A DNA stretch of 64,000 nt from Gottfriedia acidiceleris (GTDB lineage: Bacteria > Bacillota > Bacilli > Bacillales > Bacillaceae_G), in the NCBI RefSeq assembly GCF_002128425.1, contig NZ_NESS01000009.1, positions 62,001 to 126,000 of the forward strand, given 5' to 3'. The first letter of the stretch is position 1, and every line of letters starts with the position of its first letter. The notes under the pieces are model-generated. The model was not told where the DNA came from, ran no database searches, and saw only the letters and a program-made list of their open reading frames with translations. The translations under genes and the position numbers were made by a program. Shown here one piece after another: positions 33,914 through 42,995 of this stretch.

Positions 33914-33943
33914 CTCCGACTTATTAAAAGTCGGAGTTTTTTT
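33914..33943 (+). terminator. Terminator of the M3 peptidase gene
   Basis: CTCCGACTT and AAGTCGGAG form a perfect 9-bp stem with a 5-base loop followed by seven T. Confidence 0.93.
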
Positions 33944-34117
33944 ATGTACAATAAAAGAGTAAAAAGTTGAAGTGATTTAGTTTTAACGAATGTTCTTTTA
34001 GTTGATGAAGTGCAAATAAAAATTGTAAAAGTATAAATAAATCTGAGAAATTGCAAATAAGATGGTCAAGTGAATTTTGTGATAGATATATTGATATATT
34101 ACTCGAAAACTCAATAC

Positions 34118-34475
34118 AATTAATGTCATTATCATTACAAATATATTGGATTACTATTTGTAAAGATGTGTAAATAGTCGGTAATATATCACTTGGGATT
34201 TGATTAATAAAGGGCAATTCATCCGTTCAATTGAATATTCTATTGTATTTTAGATTATTATTTTTTTATAAAGGAATGATTGGAACGAAAGGGTGCCAGG
34301 CTCCTATGGAATTAGCGGGAAGGCTAAAGACCTCACAGGCGGCGCCGAGGAGGCTAAAGAATCTCGCCCCATGGAAAGCGAGCACCCTGTAGTGGAAATC
34401 AATATGATACAACTTACTTATCAATAATTAATTCAGCATTTTAATTGACAAATTCATTTTTCAGCAGCACGAAAA
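34118..34475 (+). repeat. Dispersed intergenic repeat, copy 3
   Basis: The core 34277-34402 is full length and close to copy 1, with TGATT/AATCA at its ends, GGCTAAAGA twice, and CTCGC/GCGAG. The left flank is more diverged than in copies 1 and 2. The right end TTTTTCAGCAGCACGAAAA is the same palindrome, again running into a terminator. It has the same orientation as the other copies and lies between converging genes. Confidence 0.8.
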
Positions 34476-34504
34476 GAGAAAGGATTAATACCTTCCTCTT
34501 TTAT
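34472..34504 (-). terminator. Terminator of the RND pump gene
   Basis: AAAAGAGAAAGG and CCTTCCTCTTTT pair with one mismatch around a 7-base loop. It lies just after the pump stop (34510) on the minus strand and overlaps the right end of repeat copy 3. Confidence 0.7.
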
Positions 34505-34509
34505 CAAAT

Positions 34510-37500
34510 TTAATTATTAACTACTTTAGCAGTTTCCTCTGATTTAGCATGCTTCTTTGTTCTCTTAGAAAAGAACAGCTCATACACAACCGGAATAAAT
34601 ACTAGCGTTAATAAAGTCGATGATGTTAGACCACCGATTACTGTAATAGCTAATCCTTTCGAAATAAGTGTACCACTAGACGTTGTTAATGCTAAAGGTA
34701 GTAAAGCAGCTATTGTAGCAAATGCAGTCATTAAAATAGGTCTAAGACGTGTTTTACCTCCTTCGATGATTGCTTGGCGAAGAGGTAATCTTTTTTGTTC
34801 TATATTTTGTCCGATTCGATCGACTAGTACGATTGCATTTGTTGTTACGATCCCAATTAACATAAGTAATCCAATCATTACACTAATTGAAAGCGGTTCG
34901 CCTGCTAAGAATAGTGCAACAAATGAACCGATTGGTACAAATACTAATGCAGATAAAATAATAAATGGAATTCGAGCTTTTCCAAAAGTAATTAACATTG
35001 TTAAATAAACTAATCCGATTGCAACTCCCATTGCAACACCTAAGTCTTTAAATGTTTGAGTAGTATCATCACTACCGCCGCCACCTTTTAAAGTTACATC
35101 AGACGGTAAGTCTACATATTTTTTCACATCATTAATTACTTCATTTGTTACTTTTGCAATGTCTTTTCCTTTTATTTGAGCAGAAACTTTAGCAAATACT
35201 TTACCATCTAATTTTTGAACTGCAGAATATGTTTCAATTACTTTAACTTGGGCTACATCTGACAATTTAATTGGTCCTAATTTACCAAACAGTTTAATAT
35301 TTTTAATATCCTCTACGGATTGGAGTTCTTTATTATAAGTTAATTGTACATTTTGATCTTTACCATCAATTTTTAATGTTCCCATATTAACTGGGTTTGT
35401 TTGGTCAGCAACTAAACCTAAGATCATTCCAGCAGAAAGACCATTTTCAGAAACTTTTTTCTCATCAACTGAAACAATAACTTGTTTTTGTTTTTCTGAG
35501 AAATTATTCGTAACATATTTTAATTGATCCTTCTTTTTCATATAGTCTTCAACTTTTTTTGCACTTTCTTGAAGTGCAACTAAGTTATTAGAATATAAAT
35601 TGATGTCAACGTTATTATTTGATGGTGGACCACCAGAAGAGTTTTCTTGTAATCCTACTTTAGCACCTTGAACTTCTGAAGTTGCTATTTTTTCCATTTT
35701 CCTTTTTGTATCTTTAATAAATTGATCAACATCTGCACTTTGTTTTAAATTAATAAAATAGCTAGCTTTATTCTCAGTTTTTAAGCCAGTCATAAAGTCA
35801 CGGCTACCAACACCAGTAGAAACTTCTTTAACTTGCTTCATATTTAAGAACATCTTTTCCATTTTTAATGAAACTTCATTTGTTTTTTCTAATGATGTTG
35901 ATGATAGAAGTTCCAATGAAGCAATGATTGACCGTGAAGATTCATTTGGAATAAATGTGAAACCAAGTCTACCTACTAATGAGAATGAACCTGCAAGTAA
36001 AACAATAGCTAGTACAATGACAATCCATTTGCGATTTAATGATTTTTCGATCACTTTACCATACCATACTTGAATCTTTTCTTCTTTTTCTTCAGGTGGC
36101 ACTTTCTTAAATGCATAGCGTCCTAAAATTGGTACAATTGTAATCGAAACTAACAATGAAGCAAGTAATGAAAAAACAATCGTTAAAGCAAAAGGTAGGA
36201 ATATTTTACTCGTAAATCCACCTACAACACCTAAAGGTAAGAAAACTACAATTGTAGTAATAGTGGAAGATGTGACTGCTTTTAATATTTCTTTTGTTGA
36301 GGATATAATTAAATTATTTGAAATGCCCTCTTTTGACTTACGTATTCTTCGGAAAATATTTTCAATTACAACGATACTATCGTCAACTACACGCCCTATT
36401 GCAACTGCCATACCACCTAACGTCATAATATTTAACGTGATATCTAATTTAAGCAAGAAAATTGATGTAATTAATAAAGATAAAGGTATTGATATAATAG
36501 CAATAAATGTAGCTCGGAAGTTACGTAAGAAGATCAATACTGCTAATGAAGCGAATAATGCGCCTAATAAGCCTTCTTTAATTAAAGATTCAACAGATGA
36601 CTTTACGCCATCAGCAGAACTATACCCAACTTTATATGAAATTTCATTTTTGTATTTATCTAGTACTTTTATTACTTTGTCAGCTACTTCAACTGTATTT
36701 GCATCTTGTTTCTTCGTAATTGCCATTGAAATAGCATCATTTTCGTTATAACGAATTAATTCGTATTTAGAGTCTACTGATTCAATTTTAGCGACATCTC
36801 CTAATAATACTTTCGGAGTTTGTGTATTTTGTTTAGAAGCAGTTGAAGTAAATGATGCAGGTTGTAATTCTAAATCCTTTAGTTTTTGAAGTGTATCTAA
36901 TTTTTCTTCTACTCGAATTGGTATTTTAATATCGCCATTAGTTATTTTTCCAGCTGGGAAAGATAGGAATTTTGCATTAATTTGATCTTTTATACTTGTT
37001 AAAGAAAGCCCTAAATTTGCTATTTTTTGCTTATCAACTTCGATTGATAAAAAAGTTGATTTTTCTCCACCAATTGAAACACTGTTTACACCTTCAATTT
37101 TATTTAAAGCTGGTACGATTTCATCATTTATAGTTGTTTCGATATTTGAACCATCTTTTGAAAACATTGAGAGGTAATAAATAGGGAATGATCCAAACGA
37201 AAAACGGTCCACCTTTGTTGTTACATTTTCAGGTAAGCCAGCATCCTTTAATGTTGTGTTAATTTGTTGTTCAATTTTATCCATATCTGTATTAAACGGA
37301 AATTCTAAATTAATAACAGAAACGCTTTCGAAAGAAGAACTTGAAAGTGTCTTTATTCCTTCGATTGATTTAAATGAATTTTCAAGTTTTGTTGTAATCT
37401 GGTCATTTAAATCATCTGGTGCTGTGCCAGGGTAAACAACTTGAACAGAAATTGCTGGAAATTCGATATTTGGAAGCTCTTCTACTTTTAATTTTGAGTA

Positions 37501-37587
37501 AGAATATAATCCTCCAAAGATTAATAAAAACGAAATAATAAAAATTGCTACAGAATTTTTCAAACTAAACTTTGTCAAAAAGTTCAT
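34510..37587 (-). CDS. RND family efflux transporter (SwrC-like)
   Basis: Proton-driven pump of 1025 residues with the classical RND layout: TM1 at 13-30, a large extracellular loop, six helices around 335-535, a second large loop, and six more helices after 850. RND signatures include the start LKVEELPNIEFPAISVQVVYPG (quoted in part), GGMAVAIGRVVDDSIVVIEN near 395, and GIVTTNAIVLVDR near 930 with LRPILMTAFATIAALLPLAL. B. subtilis SwrC (YerP) exports surfactin and fatty-acid-like compounds and works without a TolC. No membrane-fusion gene is next to it. Confidence 0.92.
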   Translation of the reverse strand: MNFLTKFSLKNSVAIFIISFLLIFGGLYSYSKLKVEELPNIEFPAISVQVVYPGTAPDDLNDQITTKLENSFKSIEGIKTLSSSSFESVSVINLEFPFNTDMDKIEQQINTTLKDAGLPENVTTKVDRFSFGSFPIYYLSMFSKDGSNIETTINDEIVPALNKIEGVNSVSIGGEKSTFLSIEVDKQKIANLGLSLTSIKDQINAKFLSFPAGKITNGDIKIPIRVEEKLDTLQKLKDLELQPASFTSTASKQNTQTPKVLLGDVAKIESVDSKYELIRYNENDAISMAITKKQDANTVEVADKVIKVLDKYKNEISYKVGYSSADGVKSSVESLIKEGLLGALFASLAVLIFLRNFRATFIAIISIPLSLLITSIFLLKLDITLNIMTLGGMAVAIGRVVDDSIVVIENIFRRIRKSKEGISNNLIISSTKEILKAVTSSTITTIVVFLPLGVVGGFTSKIFLPFALTIVFSLLASLLVSITIVPILGRYAFKKVPPEEKEEKIQVWYGKVIEKSLNRKWIVIVLAIVLLAGSFSLVGRLGFTFIPNESSRSIIASLELLSSTSLEKTNEVSLKMEKMFLNMKQVKEVSTGVGSRDFMTGLKTENKASYFINLKQSADVDQFIKDTKRKMEKIATSEVQGAKVGLQENSSGGPPSNNNVDINLYSNNLVALQESAKKVEDYMKKKDQLKYVTNNFSEKQKQVIVSVDEKKVSENGLSAGMILGLVADQTNPVNMGTLKIDGKDQNVQLTYNKELQSVEDIKNIKLFGKLGPIKLSDVAQVKVIETYSAVQKLDGKVFAKVSAQIKGKDIAKVTNEVINDVKKYVDLPSDVTLKGGGGSDDTTQTFKDLGVAMGVAIGLVYLTMLITFGKARIPFIILSALVFVPIGSFVALFLAGEPLSISVMIGLLMLIGIVTTNAIVLVDRIGQNIEQKRLPLRQAIIEGGKTRLRPILMTAFATIAALLPLALTTSSGTLISKGLAITVIGGLTSSTLLTLVFIPVVYELFFSKRTKKHAKSEETAKVVNN

Positions 37588-37779
37588 TTAATACCTTCCT
37601 TTCCATAAATAGTGATAAACAAATATAATCCGAATTTTCAATCTTTTAAATGCGTTTTTTCTTCCGAAAGATTTATACGATTTTATTGCTCAATCCTACT
37701 AAAAATAATTAACATAGATTTTCATTATTTGTGAAATGATAAGATGACAAGAAATTGATTAATTTTAGGAGTGATGAAA

Positions 37780-37890
37780 ATGACAAAATCAAAAAAAGAA
37801 AAGGAACGATTTTGGAATGAAAGAAAGTCGAACCAACAGCCACACGATAAAGTAAAATCGTTTAAAGAATTGGACAAAGAAACAAAATAG
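37780..37890 (+). CDS. Small basic protein (DUF6254-like), 36 residues
   Basis: ATG preceded by AGGAGTGATGAAA opens MTKSKKEKERFWNERKSNQQ continuing PHDKVKSFKELDKETK. This agrees with short conserved Bacillaceae proteins of the DUF6254 kind (KSKRxKExxWxxRKxxQxPHGKVKSFEEL). The ribosome binding site and conserved P-H-x-K-V-K-S-F-x-E-L end make it a real gene in my view. The function is unknown. Confidence 0.75.
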   Translation: MTKSKKEKERFWNERKSNQQPHDKVKSFKELDKETK

Positions 37891-37966
37891 ACATCTCCTT
37901 TACTAAAGAGTAATTGGTACTAGATTTTACTATGTATTCCACTTATCACATTTTCATTTGTAATCA

Positions 37967-37996
37967 TAAAAAAAAGTCCCGTGATATACACGGGAC
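37967..37996 (-). terminator. Terminator of the DUF2187 gene
   Basis: GTCCCGTG (37976-37983) and CACGGGAC (37989-37996); on the minus strand the stem is followed by nine T. It lies about 110 bases after the DUF2187 gene. Confidence 0.85.
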
Positions 37997-38103
37997 CTGA
38001 GACTGATTTGGTAAAGAATTCTAATGAAATTTTAATAGAATTGAAATATATGTAGTTCGGACCTTTTAAAATTTGAATATAAGCTGAATCTACTATTTTT
38101 AAA

Positions 38104-38289
38104 CTATTCTGCTGTTATTACTATTTTATAATTTTTATGGTTTACGACTGTTAGCGGTTCCATTTCTAAATCTCTGAAGTTTTCCATTATGGATATGTCA
38201 ACAATGACAGAATTTTTATTAACTTTTTGTACTCTACCTTTCAACCCCTGTTTAAACTCAATGATATTTCCTGCTTCTGCAATTTTCAT
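38104..38289 (-). CDS. DUF2187 family small protein (YkvS-like)
   Basis: A 61-residue protein starting MKIAEAGNIIEFKQGLKGRV and containing NSVIVDISIMENFRDL and VVNHKNYKIV, which define the DUF2187/YkvS family of bacilli. The fold is a small KOW-like beta barrel by pattern; function unknown. The frame extends 16 codons further upstream, but AGGAGATATGCTC before ATG 38289 sets the start. Confidence 0.85.
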   Translation of the reverse strand: MKIAEAGNIIEFKQGLKGRVQKVNKNSVIVDISIMENFRDLEMEPLTVVNHKNYKIVITAE

Positions 38290-38461
38290 GAGCATATCTC
38301 CTAACAAAGTTTTGACTTGACACCTTCTATAATGCATGAAAACGGTTTAAAGGTAAAGAGAAAATTTAAATTTTTTTACAATTGTGTCTTTTTTCATAAG
38401 AAATTATGTTTAAAAACCTTTTGAAAGGCAAAAATGGTTGTAGCACTTTCAGGAGGTTAGT

Positions 38462-38773
38462 TTGTTGAAAGAATGGTTTGAAGAGTTTGAAGTAGAAATT
38501 TCAAATGAAATTAAAAATTTGGTTAGTAGTAATACTCTAATAGGTGATCCGATTTTATTTTTTGAAAAAATTATTTTAGTACCATTTTTTGAAATGATTT
38601 TAGCGCTAGGCGAAGCTCATTCATCATACGAGTTTGCGAGTATCGGAACAGGAGTAGAAGTAATTCCTAAAGCATTCTTAGTTTTAAAAGATGGAAAAAG
38701 TGAAGTGATTTTAGTAAATAATAAAAATATGAATTTATCTGTTACAGAAAAAATACTTGATGTAACTATTTAG
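38462..38773 (+). CDS. Hypothetical protein, 103 residues
   Basis: Not recognised. A small acidic, partly hydrophobic protein: LFFEKIILVPFFEMILALGE in the middle is an amphipathic helix rather than a clear membrane segment, followed by a beta-rich C-terminus. AGGAGG at 38451-38456 precedes two TTG codons (38462 and 38465), either of which could be the start. It is separated from the 64-residue gene downstream by 92 bases. Confidence 0.65.
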   Translation: MLKEWFEEFEVEISNEIKNLVSSNTLIGDPILFFEKIILVPFFEMILALGEAHSSYEFASIGTGVEVIPKAFLVLKDGKSEVILVNNKNMNLSVTEKILDVTI

Positions 38774-38865
38774 TTTCCAATAAGTACATTCTTTGTTAAT
38801 GTTAGGTTTGAAGTTTATCTCTTGTAACCATCAAAAAATCAATCTACATAATAAAGGGTGATAAT

Positions 38866-39060
38866 ATGGAACAAAATGAATTTATCAATTTGATTGATCG
38901 GCTAGTTAAAGGTGAGATTTCAGAAATTAATGTTACAAAAGATGATTTTTTAACATTTAGGCAAATAATTGTTAATCGAGAGGACTTTAAACACTTTCGT
39001 GGGATTGCTCAACATGGAGGCCATGTAATCTATACTTACTTGGAAGAAGCTAGAAGTTAA
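38866..39060 (+). CDS. Hypothetical protein, 64 residues
   Basis: Not recognised by name. Acidic N-terminal helix (FINLIDRLVKGEISEI), then VTKDDFLTFRQIIVNREDFK and a C-terminal HFRGIAQHGGHVIYTYLEEA, whose conserved look suggests a real family of Bacillaceae proteins. AAAGGGTGATAAT before the ATG is a good ribosome binding site. The gene is followed by an unusually long terminator hairpin. Confidence 0.65.
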   Translation: MEQNEFINLIDRLVKGEISEINVTKDDFLTFRQIIVNREDFKHFRGIAQHGGHVIYTYLEEARS

Positions 39061-39107
39061 CTAATTTTTGTTTAAATCTAAAGTCAAAATAATATTATTT
39101 TAATTGT

Positions 39108-39189
39108 GTACTCATTAAAAGTTTGCGAAAAAAAAAAGTTTTTATAGCTTTTTTTCTTATTTCGCAAGGTGTTAATGAGTACTTTTTTT
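39108..39189 (+). terminator. Long terminator hairpin
   Basis: GTACTCATTAA (39108-39118) pairs with TTAATGAGTAC (39172-39182), and inside this TTTGCGAAA pairs with TTTCGCAA. The 75-base hairpin is followed by TTTTTTT. It ends transcription before the nrd promoter region. Confidence 0.85.
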
Positions 39190-39322
39190 GTGAAAATGTT
39201 ATGACCTGATTTGACAAAAAAATCGTTTTACACTTTATTGCACTCTTCTCCATAATTTGTTAAATTTCATATATTGTTTTATTTCGAGACATAATGTCGA
39301 AATGTTTATTTTATAATTTCAA

Positions 39323-39370
39323 TACCTATATATTGTGTTTGTTCTAAAAAGGTAATACAATATGTAGGTA
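39323..39370. promoter_or_regulatory. Paired NrdR-box-like sites upstream of nrdI
   Basis: TACCTATATATTGTGT (39323-39338) and ATACAATATGTAGGTA (39355-39370) resemble the NrdR box ACACTATATATTGTGT. They are inverted copies of one another with few differences, and their centres are 32 bases apart, three helical turns, the arrangement known for NrdR control of ribonucleotide reductase genes. TATAAT at 39371-39376 directly abuts the second box, so binding would block the promoter. Confidence 0.75.
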
Positions 39371-39419
39371 TATAATATAAGTATTTTCAATATTCTTACA
39401 TATTAACGAGGGTGATAAT

Positions 39420-39779
39420 ATGGTGATAGTTTACAGTTCAATGACTGGCAATGTTAAGCGATTTGTCAATAAAGTTAGAATGCCGTCAATCCAAATAAAA
39501 GATGGACTAAAAATTGAAGTACCGTATATTCTCGTAACTTATACTACAGGATTTGGTAACGTACCTGAAAACGTAAGTACTTTTTTGAAGAGTAATTCAA
39601 AGTATTTAAAAGCAGTTAGTGCAAGTGGTAATAAAAACTGGGGAGATTCTTTTGCAGCAAGTGCAGATAAAATAGCATCAGACTATCAAGTTCCAGTGTT
39701 ATCAAAGTTTGAACTGTCAGGGACAAGTCGAGATGTACAATATTTTATTGAGGGAGTGGAAAAGCTTGAGACATATTGA
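39420..39779 (+). CDS. nrdI: Flavodoxin-like ribonucleotide reductase maturase
   Basis: NrdI supplies oxidant for assembly of the dimanganese-tyrosyl radical cofactor of NrdF. The 119-residue FMN-binding protein has YSSMTGNVKRFVNKV at the phosphate loop, YTTGFGNVPENVSTFL near 41 and SGNKNWGDSFAASAD near 70, typical of bacillar NrdI. The ribosome binding site is GAGGGTGATAAT. It overlaps nrdE by 14 bases, so translation is coupled. Confidence 0.95.
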   Translation: MVIVYSSMTGNVKRFVNKVRMPSIQIKDGLKIEVPYILVTYTTGFGNVPENVSTFLKSNSKYLKAVSASGNKNWGDSFAASADKIASDYQVPVLSKFELSGTSRDVQYFIEGVEKLETY

Positions 39780-41850
39780 GCTGAATAATGAATTGACGAT
39801 TAAAAAAGATGGTTTTTTTGATCTCGCAAAAGATAAAGAAGCGCTTCTTTGTTTCTTAAAAGAAGTTGAAGATAAAAAGATTCAGTTTTCTTCATTAAAA
39901 GAACGCTTAAACTATATGATTCAAGAAAACTACTATTATAATGTTGAGATGGATTACTCCTTTGATGAAATAGAAAAATTGTATGAGTTAGTATACAATG
40001 CCGGATTCACTTTTCAATCATATATGGCTGCATCAAAATTCTTTAAAGATTACGCATTAAAAACAAATGATGGAAAGCATTATTTAGAAGGATATGAAGA
40101 TCGAATTGCGATCGTTGCACTATATTTAGGAAGAGGCAATATTGAAAAAGCATTGAAATTAGCAAAAATGATGATTCAACAAAACTATCAGCCAGCTACT
40201 CCGACTTTCTTAAATGCTGGTAGAAGTCGTAGAGGCGAATTGGTGTCATGTTTCTTACTGGAAATGGACGATAGTTTAAATTCAATAGGATTTCAAATTA
40301 ATACAGCAATGCAACTGTCAAAAATCGGCGGTGGTGTTGCATTAAATCTATCAAAACTTAGAGCTCGTGGAGAGCAAATTAAAGAAATTGATAACGCTGC
40401 AAGTGGTGTTGTTCCTGTTATGAAGCTATTAGAAGATTCGTTTTCATATGCTAACCAGCTTGGACAACGTAAAGGTGCTGGTGCATCATATTTAAATATT
40501 TTCCACTGGGACGTAGTTGAATTTCTTGATACAAAAAAAATTAATGCCGATGAGAAGAGTAGAATTCAATCACTATCAATCGGTTTAATTGTTCCAAATA
40601 AATTCTTTGAACTAGCAGAAAAAAATGAACCATTCTACGTATTCGCACCATATACAGTGTATAAAGAATATGGAATTCATTTAGATGATTTTGATATAGA
40701 TGAAAGATATGAAGAATTATTAAATAATGAGCGAGTTAAAAAGAAAAAACTAGATTTAAGTGCACGTGACCTTTTAGTAAAAATTGCTGCGATTCAGTTA
40801 GAATCTGGTTATCCATATTTGATGTATAAAAGTAATGCTAATCAGCAGCATGCATTAAAAGATATTGGTGAAATTAAAATGTCTAATTTGTGTACAGAAA
40901 TTTTCCAACTACAAGAAACATCAGTCATCAATAACTATGGTGAAGAAGATCAGATCAAACGTGATGTGAATTGTAATTTAGGATCATTAAACATTGTTAA
41001 CGTAATGGAAAATAAAAAGATCAGAGAATCTGTACATGTTGGAATTGAGGCATTAACAGCTGTAACAGATATGACGGAAATAGAGAATGCACCTACAGTG
41101 AAAAAGGCAAATGAAGAACTTCATTCGGTTGGTCTAGGTGCAATGAATTTGCATGGATTTTTAGCGAAAAATGGAATTTCATATGAAAGTGCTGAGGCAA
41201 AAGATTTTGCGAATACATTCTTTATGATGGTAAACTTTTATTCAATTGAAAAAAGTATGCTAATTGCTAAAGAAACTGGTAAAACGTTTAAGGATTTCCA
41301 AAAGAGTGAATATGCTAAAGGTACTTATTTTGAAAAGTATACTTCAAAATCATTTGAGCCTAAAACTGACAAGGTAAAGGAATTATTTAATGGGATCTAT
41401 ATCCCGAATGAATTTGACTGGGTTACATTAAGTAAGCAAGTACAAGCGTATGGGTTATATAATAGCTATCGTCTAGCAATCGCGCCTACACAATCGATTA
41501 GCTACATTCAAAATGCTACTTCATCGGTTATGCCGATTGTAAATGTTATAGAGTCTAGAACTTACGCAAATTCAACAACTTATTATCCGATGCCATATTT
41601 ATCAAAAAATAGTTTCTGGTATTATAAATCAGCTTATGATATTAACCAATTTAAGTTAATTGACTTAATTGCTGAAATTCAGCAACATGTCGATCAAGGT
41701 ATTAGTACAATCCTATATGTAAACAGTGATATCTCAACGCGAGAGCTTGCTAGATACTATATTTATGCTAATAAAAAAGGATTAAAGAGTTTATATTACA
41801 CACGTACTCGTAAATTGAGTGTAGAAGAATGTATTAGTTGTTCAGTATAA
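39766..41850 (+). CDS. nrdE: Class Ib ribonucleotide reductase, alpha subunit
   Basis: Catalytic subunit reducing ribonucleoside diphosphates to deoxyribonucleotides. Recognisable stretches are ATPTFLNAGRSRRGELVSCF (substrate-site Cys), GGGVALNLSKLRARG, NLCTEIFQL (radical Cys), CNLGSLNIVNV and IAPTQSISYIQNATSS; the C-terminus ECISCSV carries the redox-shuttle Cys pair. The frame is open upstream, but GGAGTGG before TTG 39766 gives a protein of 694 residues aligning with B. subtilis NrdE from HIELNNELTIKKDG. There is no intein or intron, in contrast to some bacillar nrd genes. A hairpin and 158 bases separate it from nrdF. Confidence 0.95.
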   Translation: MRHIELNNELTIKKDGFFDLAKDKEALLCFLKEVEDKKIQFSSLKERLNYMIQENYYYNVEMDYSFDEIEKLYELVYNAGFTFQSYMAASKFFKDYALKTNDGKHYLEGYEDRIAIVALYLGRGNIEKALKLAKMMIQQNYQPATPTFLNAGRSRRGELVSCFLLEMDDSLNSIGFQINTAMQLSKIGGGVALNLSKLRARGEQIKEIDNAASGVVPVMKLLEDSFSYANQLGQRKGAGASYLNIFHWDVVEFLDTKKINADEKSRIQSLSIGLIVPNKFFELAEKNEPFYVFAPYTVYKEYGIHLDDFDIDERYEELLNNERVKKKKLDLSARDLLVKIAAIQLESGYPYLMYKSNANQQHALKDIGEIKMSNLCTEIFQLQETSVINNYGEEDQIKRDVNCNLGSLNIVNVMENKKIRESVHVGIEALTAVTDMTEIENAPTVKKANEELHSVGLGAMNLHGFLAKNGISYESAEAKDFANTFFMMVNFYSIEKSMLIAKETGKTFKDFQKSEYAKGTYFEKYTSKSFEPKTDKVKELFNGIYIPNEFDWVTLSKQVQAYGLYNSYRLAIAPTQSISYIQNATSSVMPIVNVIESRTYANSTTYYPMPYLSKNSFWYYKSAYDINQFKLIDLIAEIQQHVDQGISTILYVNSDISTRELARYYIYANKKGLKSLYYTRTRKLSVEECISCSV

Positions 41851-41933
41851 AAAGTAGTATTGGACTTTAGTATATAAAGAGTTCAATAGTCTAAATTGAA
41901 ATCTAAATTAAATTACTTAATGATCTAAAATGA

Positions 41934-41984
41934 AAAGCTCGAATATAGAATGCTTTATGCTATTGTTCTATATCATCGAGCTTT
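41934..41984 (+). promoter_or_regulatory. Hairpin between nrdE and nrdF
   Basis: AAAGCTCGA (41934-41942) pairs with TCGAGCTTT (41976-41984), and ATAGAA with TTCTAT inside. It is followed by CTTTAT, a weak T-run. It may partly terminate, or set mRNA stability between nrdE and nrdF. The nrdF ribosome binding site follows. Confidence 0.6.
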
Positions 41985-42008
41985 CTTTATGATTAGGGGG
42001 AAATATGA

Positions 42009-42977
42009 ATGAAAGCTGTTAACTGGAATAAAAAAGAAGATGATTTTAGTTTAGTATTTTGGAAGCAAAATCTATCGCAGTTTTGGACTGAAGAAGAAAT
42101 TGTCGTTTCATCTGACAAAAATACTTGGAATACATTATCAAAAGAGGAACAATCAGCATTTAAAAAGGTTTTAGGTGGTCTAACTTTATTAGATACTAAG
42201 CAAGGCGGAGAAGGTATGCCTTTAATCTTAGTTCATCTTAAAAATTTACAAGCAAAAAGTGTACTAGCATTCATGGGTGCGATGGAAGAAGTACATGCAA
42301 AAAGCTATTCGCATATTTTTACAACTCTTGCTACAGAAGATGAAATTGAAGATTTATTTAAATGGGTGGACGAGCATCCAATTTTAACTAAAAAATCGGA
42401 ATTAATTTCTTCTTATTATTTAAATTTATTAAAGCGCGATGTTTCGGATGAAGAGTTATACATGGCAATGGTTGCAAGTGTATTTTTAGAGAGTTACTTA
42501 TTTTATAGTGGATTTTTCTTCCCGTTATACTTAGCCGGTCAAGGTAAAATGACTGCTAGTGGTGAGATTATTAATCTAATTTTACGTGATGAAAGTATTC
42601 ACGGTGTATTTGTAGGAATATTAGCGCAACAAATTTATGACCAATTTACAGATGAACAAAAAACTCGACTTTACAATGAAACAATGTCATTATTAGTTCA
42701 ATTATATGAAATTGAGTTACAATATACAGAAGAAATTTATTCTTCAATTGGTTTAGTAGATGAAGTTAATAAGTTTATTCGATATAATGCAAACAAAGCG
42801 TTAATGAACTTAGGTTTTGATTATTATTTTGATGAAGAAGATATTAATCCGATTGTTTTAAATGGTTTAAAAACGGATACAAAAAATCATGATTTCTTCT
42901 CTGTTAAAGGTAATGGGTATGTAAAAGCAGTTACAGTGGAAAAATTAACAGATGAGGATTTTGTCTTTGAATTTTAA
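42009..42977 (+). CDS. nrdF: Class Ib ribonucleotide reductase, beta subunit
   Basis: Holds the metal-tyrosyl radical used by NrdE. Ferritin-like ligands can be read: Asp62, Glu93 and His96 in AMEEVHAKSYSHIF, Glu161 in FLESYLFY, Glu195 and His198 in RDESIHG. The radical Tyr is probably Tyr100. 322 residues is the usual length. The ribosome binding site is TTAGGGGGAAAT. The next gene, a quinone oxidoreductase, starts 18 bases after its stop and may be read through. Confidence 0.95.
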   Translation: MKAVNWNKKEDDFSLVFWKQNLSQFWTEEEIVVSSDKNTWNTLSKEEQSAFKKVLGGLTLLDTKQGGEGMPLILVHLKNLQAKSVLAFMGAMEEVHAKSYSHIFTTLATEDEIEDLFKWVDEHPILTKKSELISSYYLNLLKRDVSDEELYMAMVASVFLESYLFYSGFFFPLYLAGQGKMTASGEIINLILRDESIHGVFVGILAQQIYDQFTDEQKTRLYNETMSLLVQLYEIELQYTEEIYSSIGLVDEVNKFIRYNANKALMNLGFDYYFDEEDINPIVLNGLKTDTKNHDFFSVKGNGYVKAVTVEKLTDEDFVFEF

Positions 42978-42995
42978 ATGTAAGGAAGTATGTAA

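Noticed and set aside
33942-34217. Minus-strand 91-residue frame
   Set aside because: It overlaps the M3 peptidase terminator and the left flank of repeat copy 3, lacks a ribosome binding site, and resembles no protein.
36263-36751. Plus-strand 162-residue frame inside the RND pump gene
   Set aside because: Antisense shadow of a strongly recognisable RND coding region.
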